From: Acidimicrobiales bacterium
GTDB lineage: Bacteria; Actinomycetota; Acidimicrobiia; Acidimicrobiales; Poriferisodalaceae
Reading direction: 5' to 3'
Length of the DNA stretch: 64,000 bases
Assembly: GCA_014239555.1 (NCBI GenBank)
Contig: JAAZYR010000001.1
Location: 1-64,000, forward strand
The position numbers were made by a program, and so were the translations under genes. Positions 16,651 to 23,899 of the stretch are shown in pieces (within the stretch, counting starts at the first letter, position 1; every line of letters begins with the position of its first letter). The notes under the pieces were generated by a model, which saw nothing but the letters and a program-made list of their open reading frames with translations, did no database searches and was not told the origin of the DNA.

Positions 16651-17685
16651 ATGCGTGTTGGGTTGATCACCGGCAAGGGCCAATTCGAACTCATCGAAAA
16701 AGGAGATCCCACCCCCGAACCACACGACGTGGTCGTAGCTGTGGAGCGATGCGGGATCTGCGGCAGCGATGTCCACGCCTATGTGGAGGGATGGAAGTAC
16801 GCGCCAGGGATATGCGGCCACGAATGGGTGGGAGTCGTGGCGGCGGCAGGCAACGAGGTCCTCAACGTCACCGAAGGAGAGCGGGTAACGGGCGCGCTTG
16901 CCCCTGGTTGCGGTAGATGCATGGAGTGCAGAAATGATCTCAGTCAATATTGTCGGACCGCGTGGTCTGACTACTCAGGCCCCACGGGGCCAACATCGGG
17001 AGCATTCGCTCCGTTTCTACAGCTGAAAGCTGAACGCGTCATTCCCATCCCAGAGGGAATCAGCACCGATGACGCTGCACTCATCGAGCCCGCATCAGTC
17101 GCGTTCCACGCGGTTCGCCGGAGTCGACTCAGAGTTGGAGACGTGGTGTGTGTGGTGGGGTGCGGCCCTATCGGACTACTAACGGCTCAGGTCGCAAAGG
17201 CCGCAGGTGCGGGAGTAGTTGTTGCCGTTGAGCCAGATGAAAATCGTCGCAAACTCGCGGTAATGACTGGAAGTGACATAGCGGTTTCTCCCGGCGAAGA
17301 ACTCCGAGCCACCCTGGACGACTTGACCCAAGGCCTTCGAGCGGACGTTGCCTTCGACTGTGCAGGGATTCCTCAGACACTGCAACAGTCAGTGGATATG
17401 GTGCGACGAGGTGGTTCTGTATGTCTTGTGGGAGTCACGAGCCAAGAGGCGCGAATCAGCCCTCTCCGTTGGATCGGCAAAGAAATAAGTCTTGACGCAT
17501 CAATGGTTTTTACATTGGAAGAAATGAAAGCCACGGCAAACATGATCCTTGATGGACGGCTTTTGGTTGCTCCCCTACGCAACAGCGAGGTCATCGACCT
17601 CGATGCTCTCGGCGCAACCATTGATGACCTCGCAGAACGACGTATCGATGCAGTCAAAATCCTCGTGGATCCGAGCGCCGGTTAA
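16651..17685 (+). CDS. zinc-dependent alcohol dehydrogenase family (MDR) protein
   Basis: A 344-residue medium-chain dehydrogenase. The catalytic zinc region is CGICGSDVHAY with GHEWVG; the structural zinc lobe is CGRCMECRNDLSQYC with the four spaced cysteines. The Rossmann fold is CVVGCGPIGLLTAQVAKAAGA. The family oxidises alcohols or polyols (threonine, sorbitol or aryl alcohol dehydrogenase-like) with NAD(P). The substrate is not evident. A good GGGAG lies shortly before ATG 16651. It converges with the CoA-transferase gene, with which it may share a catabolic context. Confidence 0.93.
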   Translation: MRVGLITGKGQFELIEKGDPTPEPHDVVVAVERCGICGSDVHAYVEGWKYAPGICGHEWVGVVAAAGNEVLNVTEGERVTGALAPGCGRCMECRNDLSQYCRTAWSDYSGPTGPTSGAFAPFLQLKAERVIPIPEGISTDDAALIEPASVAFHAVRRSRLRVGDVVCVVGCGPIGLLTAQVAKAAGAGVVVAVEPDENRRKLAVMTGSDIAVSPGEELRATLDDLTQGLRADVAFDCAGIPQTLQQSVDMVRRGGSVCLVGVTSQEARISPLRWIGKEISLDASMVFTLEEMKATANMILDGRLLVAPLRNSEVIDLDALGATIDDLAERRIDAVKILVDPSAG

Positions 17686-17695
17686 CTGGAAACAG

Positions 17696-18895
17696 CTACG
17701 AAGTGACGGTCACTACACCCTCGGTAACCAAGGCCGAGATTGTTTCACCGTCGTATCCAAGTTCTCTTAATAATTCAGCACTGTGTTGTCCAAGCCGGGG
17801 GGCATGCAGACGAAGTTCCGTTGTGCTTTCAGAGTAAATAACGGGGTCTCGGACATACCTGTAGTCGCCCTCGGTTGGATGATGGGCTATCTGGACGAGT
17901 TCGACTTCCGCTAAATGCGGATCAGCCGCAAATTCGGATAAATCCATGACCGTTGCCGCGGGAATGGAAACCTGATCGCAAAACTCGATCCAGACGCCAG
18001 TTGTTTTGGTCTGCGCCACTTCAGCAATCAGGTCGTACAGCTCAGAGGTGTGAACCACGCGTGCATTGTGGGTAGCGAAACGGTCGTCTTCCGCCAAGTC
18101 GGGGCGATCGATGAAGTCGAAAAAATCCCGAAAGTTGTCATCGGTATAGGGCAACAAACAGATGAATCCGTCAGATGTTGAGTACGGTCGACGCGCTGGC
18201 GATAAGAGTCGCTCGTACCCGAAGGGGCCTTCAGGTGGCTCAAATGCAGCACCTCTGAGATGTTCAACCAAATTAAAACTCACCATGGTTTCGAACATTG
18301 GCACTTCAATATTTTGGCCAACGCCAGTCCTATAACGATGTATTAGTGCTGCCATGATGGCTTGCACGACATGGAGTCCGGTGACCTTGTCTGCAATTAC
18401 CGAAGGAACGTAGGTGGGGCGACCGTTCGTGGCGGAAAAGAGTCCAGCAAGCCCTGAAGCAGCCTGGATGGCGTCGTCGTAAGCGGCTTTGTTCCCGTAA
18501 GGCCCATCACTCGAAAAGCCATTCGCTCTGCAATAGATCAAGGCCGGATTGACCACATTTACAGAAGCCTCGTCTAAACCAAGACGTTCCAGAGCGCTCG
18601 CTCGCATATTGGTCACAAGCACGTCTGCCGTTGCAATCAAGTCAAGGAAGACCTGTCGTCCAGCTTCATTTTTTAAGTCAACGCTTAGCGATCTTTTGTT
18701 GCGCTGAAGATTCAAGCTGAACCCTGACATACCGGGATGGCGACTCGGAAGGCCATTTCTTGTTGAATCGCCACTGGTGGTTTCCACGCGGATTACGTCG
18801 GCACCATGATCACCCAGCATGCGCGTGGCCATCGGGCCCATGAGAACTGTAGTTAAATCGATGACTCGAATACCGACTAGAGCGCCTTGTTCCAT
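17696..18895 (-). CDS. CaiB/BaiF family III CoA-transferase
   Basis: A 399-residue family III CoA-transferase. It begins GIRVIDLTTVLMGPMATRMLGDHGADVIRVE, followed by the LNLQRNKRSLSVDLKN region and YGNKAAYDDAIQAASGLAGL, where the Asp is the expected catalytic residue that forms the aspartyl-CoA intermediate. These enzymes move CoA between carboxylic acids such as carnitine, formyl/oxalate, bile acid or benzylsuccinate derivatives. The partner acids cannot be read from sequence. The TetR gene lies just upstream on the same strand with a 40-base gap and may control it. Confidence 0.93.
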   Translation of the reverse strand: MEQGALVGIRVIDLTTVLMGPMATRMLGDHGADVIRVETTSGDSTRNGLPSRHPGMSGFSLNLQRNKRSLSVDLKNEAGRQVFLDLIATADVLVTNMRASALERLGLDEASVNVVNPALIYCRANGFSSDGPYGNKAAYDDAIQAASGLAGLFSATNGRPTYVPSVIADKVTGLHVVQAIMAALIHRYRTGVGQNIEVPMFETMVSFNLVEHLRGAAFEPPEGPFGYERLLSPARRPYSTSDGFICLLPYTDDNFRDFFDFIDRPDLAEDDRFATHNARVVHTSELYDLIAEVAQTKTTGVWIEFCDQVSIPAATVMDLSEFAADPHLAEVELVQIAHHPTEGDYRYVRDPVIYSESTTELRLHAPRLGQHSAELLRELGYDGETISALVTEGVVTVTS

Positions 18896-18935
18896 GTCTT
18901 GATGATGGCAGGAGTGTGCGTCTCGCGAACTACTT

Positions 18936-19541
18936 CTAGTTATTTTTGGTTTCGGCTGCGACTTCGATAAGACCTTGTAACCCGGTCAGAATCAATCCAG
19001 CCAGTTGCTCTGCTAATTCCTCAGCGGAGGGGCGGTCACTTTGAGTGAGCCAGTGCCTGCAGACACCTTCCGACATAGCGACGATTGCTCTGGCATAAAT
19101 CTCAACCTCAGCTACGTCGAGCCATCGACGAAGTATCTCAGCGATAGTTGCCGACATTCTACTTTCGACCATTTGACTGCCGTTGACGGTGTCTTCGTCC
19201 CGTGACGCTGCGCGCCCAAACAACAACTGAAACTCGCGCTGGTTTTCTTCAACGAAGCGAAAATACGCGCTTAAGGCATTCACTGTTCTTTCTACGGCAG
19301 TATCGGCAGCATCGGCGGCACCAACAACGTCGTTCGCCAAACGGTTAGCCACGTCATCCACCAATTCAACGTACAGATCTCTCTTGGACGCGAAATGTTG
19401 GTAGAGAACCGGTTTGGTTACCCCAGCGGCGCGCGCTACATCATTCATCGATGTGCCGTGATAACCCGCTGCAGCGAAGGCTGTCATCGCTACATCAAGC
19501 AACTGTTCTCTGCGCTCTGGGGCGGGAAGACGGTTTGACAT
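18936..19541 (-). CDS. TetR/AcrR family transcriptional regulator
   Basis: A 201-residue repressor. The N-terminal HTH is textbook: RREQLLDVAMTAFAAAGYHGTSMNDVARAAGVTKPVLYQHF, followed by ASKRDLYVELVDDV. The C-terminal ligand domain is helical, ending LAEQLAGLILTGLQGLIEV. It lies directly upstream of the CoA-transferase gene in the same direction and most simply regulates that unit and itself. The AGTTAC/GTAACT palindrome at 12662 is another possible target, but I found no second copy in the promoter of this gene. Confidence 0.93.
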   Translation of the reverse strand: MSNRLPAPERREQLLDVAMTAFAAAGYHGTSMNDVARAAGVTKPVLYQHFASKRDLYVELVDDVANRLANDVVGAADAADTAVERTVNALSAYFRFVEENQREFQLLFGRAASRDEDTVNGSQMVESRMSATIAEILRRWLDVAEVEIYARAIVAMSEGVCRHWLTQSDRPSAEELAEQLAGLILTGLQGLIEVAAETKNN

Positions 19542-19627
19542 ACTTTCTGGTTCTCCGAAATTACCAACGATTTACGAACGCTTGAATGATTTCAGAACTG
19601 ACAGGTGCTCTACCAATCCGCTTCCGG

Positions 19628-19900
19628 CTAGTGACCATGGGGAAGCCCCTGCTCTTCTCGTTCGGCCGCGTTCACCGCGTAACCAAAAATGATCGATGGA
19701 GCCAGGACAAGTGAACCGATTACGAGCAGAGCTATCGTGAGAAAAATCCAAAATGAGGATGATCCCAAGTAGTAATTGACGACAAACACGGCGAGAGCCG
19801 CCAAAAAACAGCCGTATCCCAAGCGTCTGCCCGCGCCTGTGAGCATCCGTATGCGCTCACGGGAACGAATTACGGGATCCTTGGCCTCGCCCTCAGTCAC
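19628..19900 (-). CDS. small two-helix membrane protein
   Basis: A 90-residue protein with two hydrophobic segments (LGYGCFLAALAVFVVNYYLG and FWIFLTIALLVIGSLVLAPSII), a charged N-terminus and a short soluble tail. Its start overlaps the end of the DUF5317 gene by 4 bases, so the two are translationally coupled. Similar small proteins occur in actinobacteria; function unknown. Confidence 0.72.
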   Translation of the reverse strand: MTEGEAKDPVIRSRERIRMLTGAGRRLGYGCFLAALAVFVVNYYLGSSSFWIFLTIALLVIGSLVLAPSIIFGYAVNAAEREEQGLPHGH

Positions 19901-20643
19901 TTTTCCTCTTCATCAGGACTAAGCGATGCAGATCCTTGAAGCGTGTCGAGTTCGGTTTGTGGAGTCGGTGGTGGAATCGTTTGAGAAGTCGCACCTGACT
20001 CGTTTGCTGTTGGTTCCACCCATGTCGGCTCATTTGGGTTGTAGTCGTCGAATGGATCAGGCTGGTTTGGATCACGGTATTGGTCATAATCCGAGGCCTC
20101 GTCGTAGTAAGTCGCTGTTTCTCGAAGCGGGAAAAAGAGCCGAAACCCGAGGTTGGCTAATCCGCACACTATGACCAAGTCTCCGAAGGAAAAGACTTCG
20201 TTGAGCCACTCGATGGGTACGGTTGCGCCTAGGAACCGAAGTGTTTCGTCCCCGGTCTCGAATGTTCTGGTAGCTCCTAAGCGCACCAGATCGATCGACG
20301 CGGAGTCTGCAATTCCCGCCTTAACCACGGCCCCCACCTTTACGGGCATGTACCCGTTGAACACCAAAGGGAGCAAATTAAGTACGGTCCCGAAAAGGAC
20401 CACCGATGCTCCGGTGAGATGCAGATTCATTGCACATGTGACCGCGATCAGAACCATAGCGATACCGGTTAGCAAAGTTGGGTAAGGCACTCCGAGGCCA
20501 GAGCCCACAAGGCCCTGAAGGGTGACACCAATGACAGGAATTGGCCAGAACACGACCCTGGTAGCTAACAAATAGTCGAATGAGCCACGGACAAAAAGCC
20601 CGACAGCGGCACCGATTAGTAAAGCCAGCGGGATCAAGTACAT
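19897..20643 (-). CDS. DUF5317 family membrane protein
   Basis: About 248 residues. Starting at ATG 20643 it has about five hydrophobic segments (YLIPLALLIGAAVGLFVRG; PIPVIGVTLQGLVG; LLTGIAMVLIAVTCAM) and the DUF5317 hallmarks LNLLPLVFNGYMPV, then FLGATVPIEWLNEVFSFGDLVIVCG. The C-terminal 70 residues are Pro/Asp/Thr-rich and probably disordered. The family is widespread in Firmicutes and Actinobacteria without known function. It forms a two-gene unit with the downstream small membrane protein. Confidence 0.8.
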   Translation of the reverse strand: MYLIPLALLIGAAVGLFVRGSFDYLLATRVVFWPIPVIGVTLQGLVGSGLGVPYPTLLTGIAMVLIAVTCAMNLHLTGASVVLFGTVLNLLPLVFNGYMPVKVGAVVKAGIADSASIDLVRLGATRTFETGDETLRFLGATVPIEWLNEVFSFGDLVIVCGLANLGFRLFFPLRETATYYDEASDYDQYRDPNQPDPFDDYNPNEPTWVEPTANESGATSQTIPPPTPQTELDTLQGSASLSPDEEEK

Positions 20644-20777
20644 CGTTGACGATGGTACTGGCCCCGTCGAGTTTCGGAGCGCCCCTTCACTTTGATTAAG
20701 CCACCTATTGAGCAAGGAGCTGATAAGACAGCTAGTTTGGCCGCGCTGAACTGGGATGCCACGGAAGGAGCAGCTCT

Positions 20778-20993
20778 ATGGAGGTGCGAGCAGAATTGAC
20801 CGCCACAGTCTGGAAAGTCGTTGCCGAGGTGGGTGCGACGGTCGCTGAAGGCGATGAACTGGTCATTCTCGAATCAATGAAAATGGAGATCCCGGTAGTG
20901 GCGCCAGTCCCAGGAACAGTCTCTGAGATGCGTGTGGCCGAAGAGGATCGAATTAGCGAAGGTGATGTAGTAGCCGTCATAGACGTGTCATAA
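20778..20993 (+). CDS. free-standing biotin/lipoyl attachment domain protein
   Basis: A 71-residue protein that is a single biotinyl domain. The biotin site is ESMKME with Lys as the acceptor, preceded by VGATVAEGDELVIL and followed by VVAPVPGTVSEMRV, the two half-barrels of the domain. GGAAGGAGC sits at good spacing before ATG 20778. Such small biotin carrier proteins serve acyl-CoA or pyruvate-type carboxylases, but no carboxylase subunit gene is in the window, so its partner must be encoded elsewhere. It lies 90 bases before ccmA, likely in a separate unit. Confidence 0.9.
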   Translation: MEVRAELTATVWKVVAEVGATVAEGDELVILESMKMEIPVVAPVPGTVSEMRVAEEDRISEGDVVAVIDVS

Positions 20994-21083
20994 AGGTTCA
21001 CGGTCGCAGGTTCAGACCGAACTGAAGCTGTCGCGAACATCTTTGGTGGGCTCTAGGCGGCCTCGTCGTAACATCAGGGGGAG

Positions 21084-21737
21084 ATGTCAGCAGTCGTTAA
21101 CTTTCGCGAGGTGGTCGCCGTAGCAGGTGGCTTTCCTGTGCTGGCTGGGCTCGACATAGAAATAGTCAAAGGCGAAATTGTTCACCTACGGGGATCGAAC
21201 GGCGCCGGTAAGACCAGTTTTATGCGCGTCTGTGCAGGTCTAATTCCAGTCAGGGCCGGAGACGCCAATGTCTTGGGATTTGACATGCGAGACGACCGCA
21301 GGTCTCCGCGTCGTTATATCGGGCTGTTAGGCCACGACAACCATCTCTACAAAGATCTTTGGGTACGAGAACACTTGGAATTTCGGGCAGCTGCTACCGG
21401 GGCTGATGCAGGTGATGTAAGCGCTGCGTTGCTAAGACTTGGGCTACCTGATCGACTTTGGTCAGTTCCAATTGAACGGCTCTCTGCGGGCCAACGTAGA
21501 AGGGTCGCGATTGCCTCAATGCTCGTCGGCCGCCCCCAGCTTTGGTTACTTGATGAACCGCATGCGGCGCTAGATCACGAAGGCCGAGAGCTTCTCGACG
21601 AAATCTTGGTGGAAGCAGCGTCATCCGGCGCAACGGTGGTGTTTGCTAGCCACGAGCGAGATCTCTCTAAATCTGTTGCCACCCGAGTAGTTACATTGCA
21701 GGGCGGTCGTCTTTTGGAGGATTCCGGTGCTGCGTGA
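21084..21737 (+). CDS. ccmA: cytochrome c biogenesis heme exporter ATP-binding protein CcmA
   Basis: A 217-residue ABC ATPase. Walker A is GSNGAGKTS (about 37-45), the signature motif is LSAGQRRRVAIA and Walker B is LWLLDEPHAALD, with the downstream switch His in FASHERD. The identity as CcmA rests on its place as first gene of a ccmABCDEFGHI series and on its short length. CcmAB with CcmC and CcmD loads heme on CcmE and releases holo-CcmE. AGGGGGAG lies immediately upstream. It overlaps ccmB by 11 bases. Confidence 0.93.
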   Translation: MSAVVNFREVVAVAGGFPVLAGLDIEIVKGEIVHLRGSNGAGKTSFMRVCAGLIPVRAGDANVLGFDMRDDRRSPRRYIGLLGHDNHLYKDLWVREHLEFRAAATGADAGDVSAALLRLGLPDRLWSVPIERLSAGQRRRVAIASMLVGRPQLWLLDEPHAALDHEGRELLDEILVEAASSGATVVFASHERDLSKSVATRVVTLQGGRLLEDSGAA

Positions 21738-22395
21738 AGCCCTGCTGGTAGCTCGAAAAGACCTACGAGTCGAATGGCGGTCCAAAGTAACCCTGGGCCA
21801 TGTTGCACCCCTGGCATTGCTCATACTTGTTGTTTTCGCCTTTGCGTTTGACGCCAACGTCCGCCTACTTGAACTAGGTGCTGGCGGCCTCTATTGGGTA
21901 GCGGTTCTTTTTGGTGGGACACTGCTAATTCAGAGGGCCTTTGACGTTGAAACTGAAGATGGCAATTTCGATGCCTTTCGAATGTCGGCGATTGGAGCTC
22001 CATCGCTTTTTCTCGGTAAATCGCTCGGAATTTTTCTCCAAGTTGTGCTCCTTGAGATCGTGCTTGTCCCAGGAATAGCTCTGCTGTACAACGTTCGAAT
22101 CGAGAACTGGGTTCTACTGCTGTCAGCAGCTGTGGGTGGAACATTGGCATTTTCGGTTTGCGGAGTTCTTTGGGGCGCAATGGCGGCAGGACTTCGTGTC
22201 CGAGCTACTCTGCTTCCGCTGCTTCTCGTACCCGTCTTGGCCCCCGTCCTGCTCGCAGGTTCTCGGGCATTCGAGACGGCCTTAGGGGTGCGCGCTGAAG
22301 CAGGCTGGACGTGGACCAGCTTGATGTTCGTAATCGCCGCGGTGCACACCGCCATAGGGCTCGGAACTTTTGGATTCTTGCTGGAGGAGGGTTGA
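21727..22395 (+). CDS. ccmB: heme exporter membrane protein CcmB
   Basis: A 222-residue membrane protein with about six helices. The N-terminus LLVARKDLRVEWRSKVTLGHV, the GGLYWVAVLFGGTLLIQRAF segment and EDGNFDAFRMS are typical of CcmB. It is the membrane partner of CcmA. The gene overlaps ccmA and is followed after 2 bases by ccmC, so translation is coupled. System I members are easily recognised by order; CcmB by itself would be a moderate call. Confidence 0.92.
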   Translation: MLREALLVARKDLRVEWRSKVTLGHVAPLALLILVVFAFAFDANVRLLELGAGGLYWVAVLFGGTLLIQRAFDVETEDGNFDAFRMSAIGAPSLFLGKSLGIFLQVVLLEIVLVPGIALLYNVRIENWVLLLSAAVGGTLAFSVCGVLWGAMAAGLRVRATLLPLLLVPVLAPVLLAGSRAFETALGVRAEAGWTWTSLMFVIAAVHTAIGLGTFGFLLEEG

Positions 22396-22397
22396 AG

Positions 22398-23159
22398 ATG
22401 ACACAGGTTCTCGGTAACAAACACATGACGGCAACCCCTGCCACTCGAGTGCTAGGAGTGGTAGCGCTGGTCGCAGTATTGCTCATGGCGTTACTAGGTC
22501 TCGTCGTGTCTCCGGCAGATGTGGTGCAAGGACAAGCAGTACGCATGCTTTATCTGCATGTTCCCTCGATTTGGATTGCCTATGGGGCCTTTGTTCTCAC
22601 GTCCCTTTCGAGTGCTTTATTTTTGGTGCGGAGCAGCCGCAGGCCCGATGGTGGCCGCCACTACGACCGGCTGGCGGGTTCCGCGGCTGAGGTTGGTGTC
22701 GTATTTACAGGGATCACATTGGCTACTGGGATGCTGTGGGGACGCGTCACGTGGGGGACCTATTGGCAGTGGGATGCGCGGCTCACTACCACGGTGCTCC
22801 TCTTCGTCACCTACCTTGGGTATCTTGCACTTCGGCGGCTCCCAGCCGACCCCAGGACGCGGGGGCGTAGGGCCGCCGTAATGGCGCTGATTTCTTTTGT
22901 CAACGTGCCGATCGTCCACTTCTCAGTCGATTGGTGGCGCACGCTTCACCAAAAAGCGAGCTTAAGCGTTGGTCGACGACCGGAAATTACGGGTGAAATG
23001 TATTGGACTTTGCTCTACTCAACTTTGGCGGTGACCATTGTCGCCATCTGGTTAATTGTCCATCGCTACCGAGTCATTCGATTGGAAGAGATGAGAGATG
23101 AGGAAGCGTTGGAAGCACTTATAGCCTCTCGTCTTAAAGAAGACGATGTACAAGCCTGA
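22398..23159 (+). CDS. ccmC: heme exporter protein CcmC
   Basis: A 253-residue membrane protein of the heme-handling family. The tryptophan-rich WWD motif reads WGTYWQWDARLTT. The two heme-ligand histidine contexts are MLYLHVPSIW and VPIVHFSVDWW. About six hydrophobic helices are seen. CcmC delivers heme to CcmE on the outer side of the membrane. ATG 22398 follows GGAGGAGGG by 5-6 bases. Confidence 0.96.
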   Translation: MTQVLGNKHMTATPATRVLGVVALVAVLLMALLGLVVSPADVVQGQAVRMLYLHVPSIWIAYGAFVLTSLSSALFLVRSSRRPDGGRHYDRLAGSAAEVGVVFTGITLATGMLWGRVTWGTYWQWDARLTTTVLLFVTYLGYLALRRLPADPRTRGRRAAVMALISFVNVPIVHFSVDWWRTLHQKASLSVGRRPEITGEMYWTLLYSTLAVTIVAIWLIVHRYRVIRLEEMRDEEALEALIASRLKEDDVQA

Positions 23160-23174
23160 CGGTCGGGAGGGAAT

Positions 23175-23345
23175 GTGAGCGAAGTAACAACCGTCGTGGC
23201 AGGGTGGGGTCTTAGTTTCATTGTCGTCGTGACATACGCTCTCTGGATCGTGGGACGCGGAAAAACCGTAGGTCGAGAGCTAGGAATCGGTGGGCAGGAA
23301 GAACTGGACTCTGGAAGCGATAGCAGCACGCCTGCGGATGTTTAG
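23175..23345 (+). CDS. ccmD: CcmD-like heme exporter subunit
   Basis: A 56-residue protein starting at GTG 23175, 4 bases after GGGAGG, and ending 2 bases before ccmE. It has one hydrophobic helix (VAGWGLSFIVVVTYALWIVG) followed by a basic turn (RGKTVGRELG) and an acidic tail. This is the size, topology and location of CcmD, the small CcmABC partner needed for release of holo-CcmE. CcmD sequences are poorly conserved, so the name depends largely on position. Confidence 0.78.
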   Translation: MSEVTTVVAGWGLSFIVVVTYALWIVGRGKTVGRELGIGGQEELDSGSDSSTPADV

Positions 23346-23347
23346 CT

Positions 23348-23899
23348 ATGGACCTCAGCCCCCGGAACGAAGTTGAAAACCCCGGAGAATTCCGACGAAA
23401 AGTCCACCGAAACAGGCGATGGGCGGTTCTCGCCGCGACGGTGGTACTGATTGCCGCCGCGGGCTTCATCACAGCCCAAGGTCTCAGGAACGCAACGCTC
23501 TTCTTTCGAAACGTAGATGAGGCTGTGGAACAACGACCCGAACTAGTTGATCGTCGTTTCCGCATACAGGGGCGGGTAATCCCCTCGACTGTTCGTAGCG
23601 AGAGCGGCGTAACCACCTTCCAAATCACTCACGGTTGCGTCGTCGCCTTCGTGCAACACACGGCGGACCCACCGGAGTTATTTACGTCTCCATGGATTCC
23701 TGTTGTACTCGAAGGCCAGTGGGTCTCTAGCCAAGCTCAAACCGTCGCTGGCGTCGATACCCATCACTTCCAGAGCGACCGGATGCTGGTGAAACACACC
23801 AACGAGTACGCGTCAGTCAATGAGCAGCGCGTCAGCGAAAAGCTCCCGAAGGGCTTTCTGAATGATTGCGCCTTCGAGGTTTCGGCATCGGAATCATGA
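23348..23899 (+). CDS. ccmE: cytochrome c maturation heme chaperone CcmE
   Basis: A 183-residue protein with one N-terminal membrane anchor (WAVLAATVVLIAAAGFIT) and an OB-fold heme chaperone domain. The strand ATLFFRNVDEAVEQ and RRFRIQGRVIPSTV are typical, and the heme attachment segment is DRMLVKHTNEY, with His in the place of the covalent heme His of the HxxxY motif. It is therefore the His type rather than the Cys type described in archaea and some bacteria. It shares ATGA with ccmF. Confidence 0.94.
   Translation: MDLSPRNEVENPGEFRRKVHRNRRWAVLAATVVLIAAAGFITAQGLRNATLFFRNVDEAVEQRPELVDRRFRIQGRVIPSTVRSESGVTTFQITHGCVVAFVQHTADPPELFTSPWIPVVLEGQWVSSQAQTVAGVDTHHFQSDRMLVKHTNEYASVNEQRVSEKLPKGFLNDCAFEVSASES

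Noticed and set aside
19598-19622. tRNA-like fragment with GGTGCTCTACCAATCC near the TetR gene
   Set aside because: No matching acceptor, anticodon or T arm; chance similarity.
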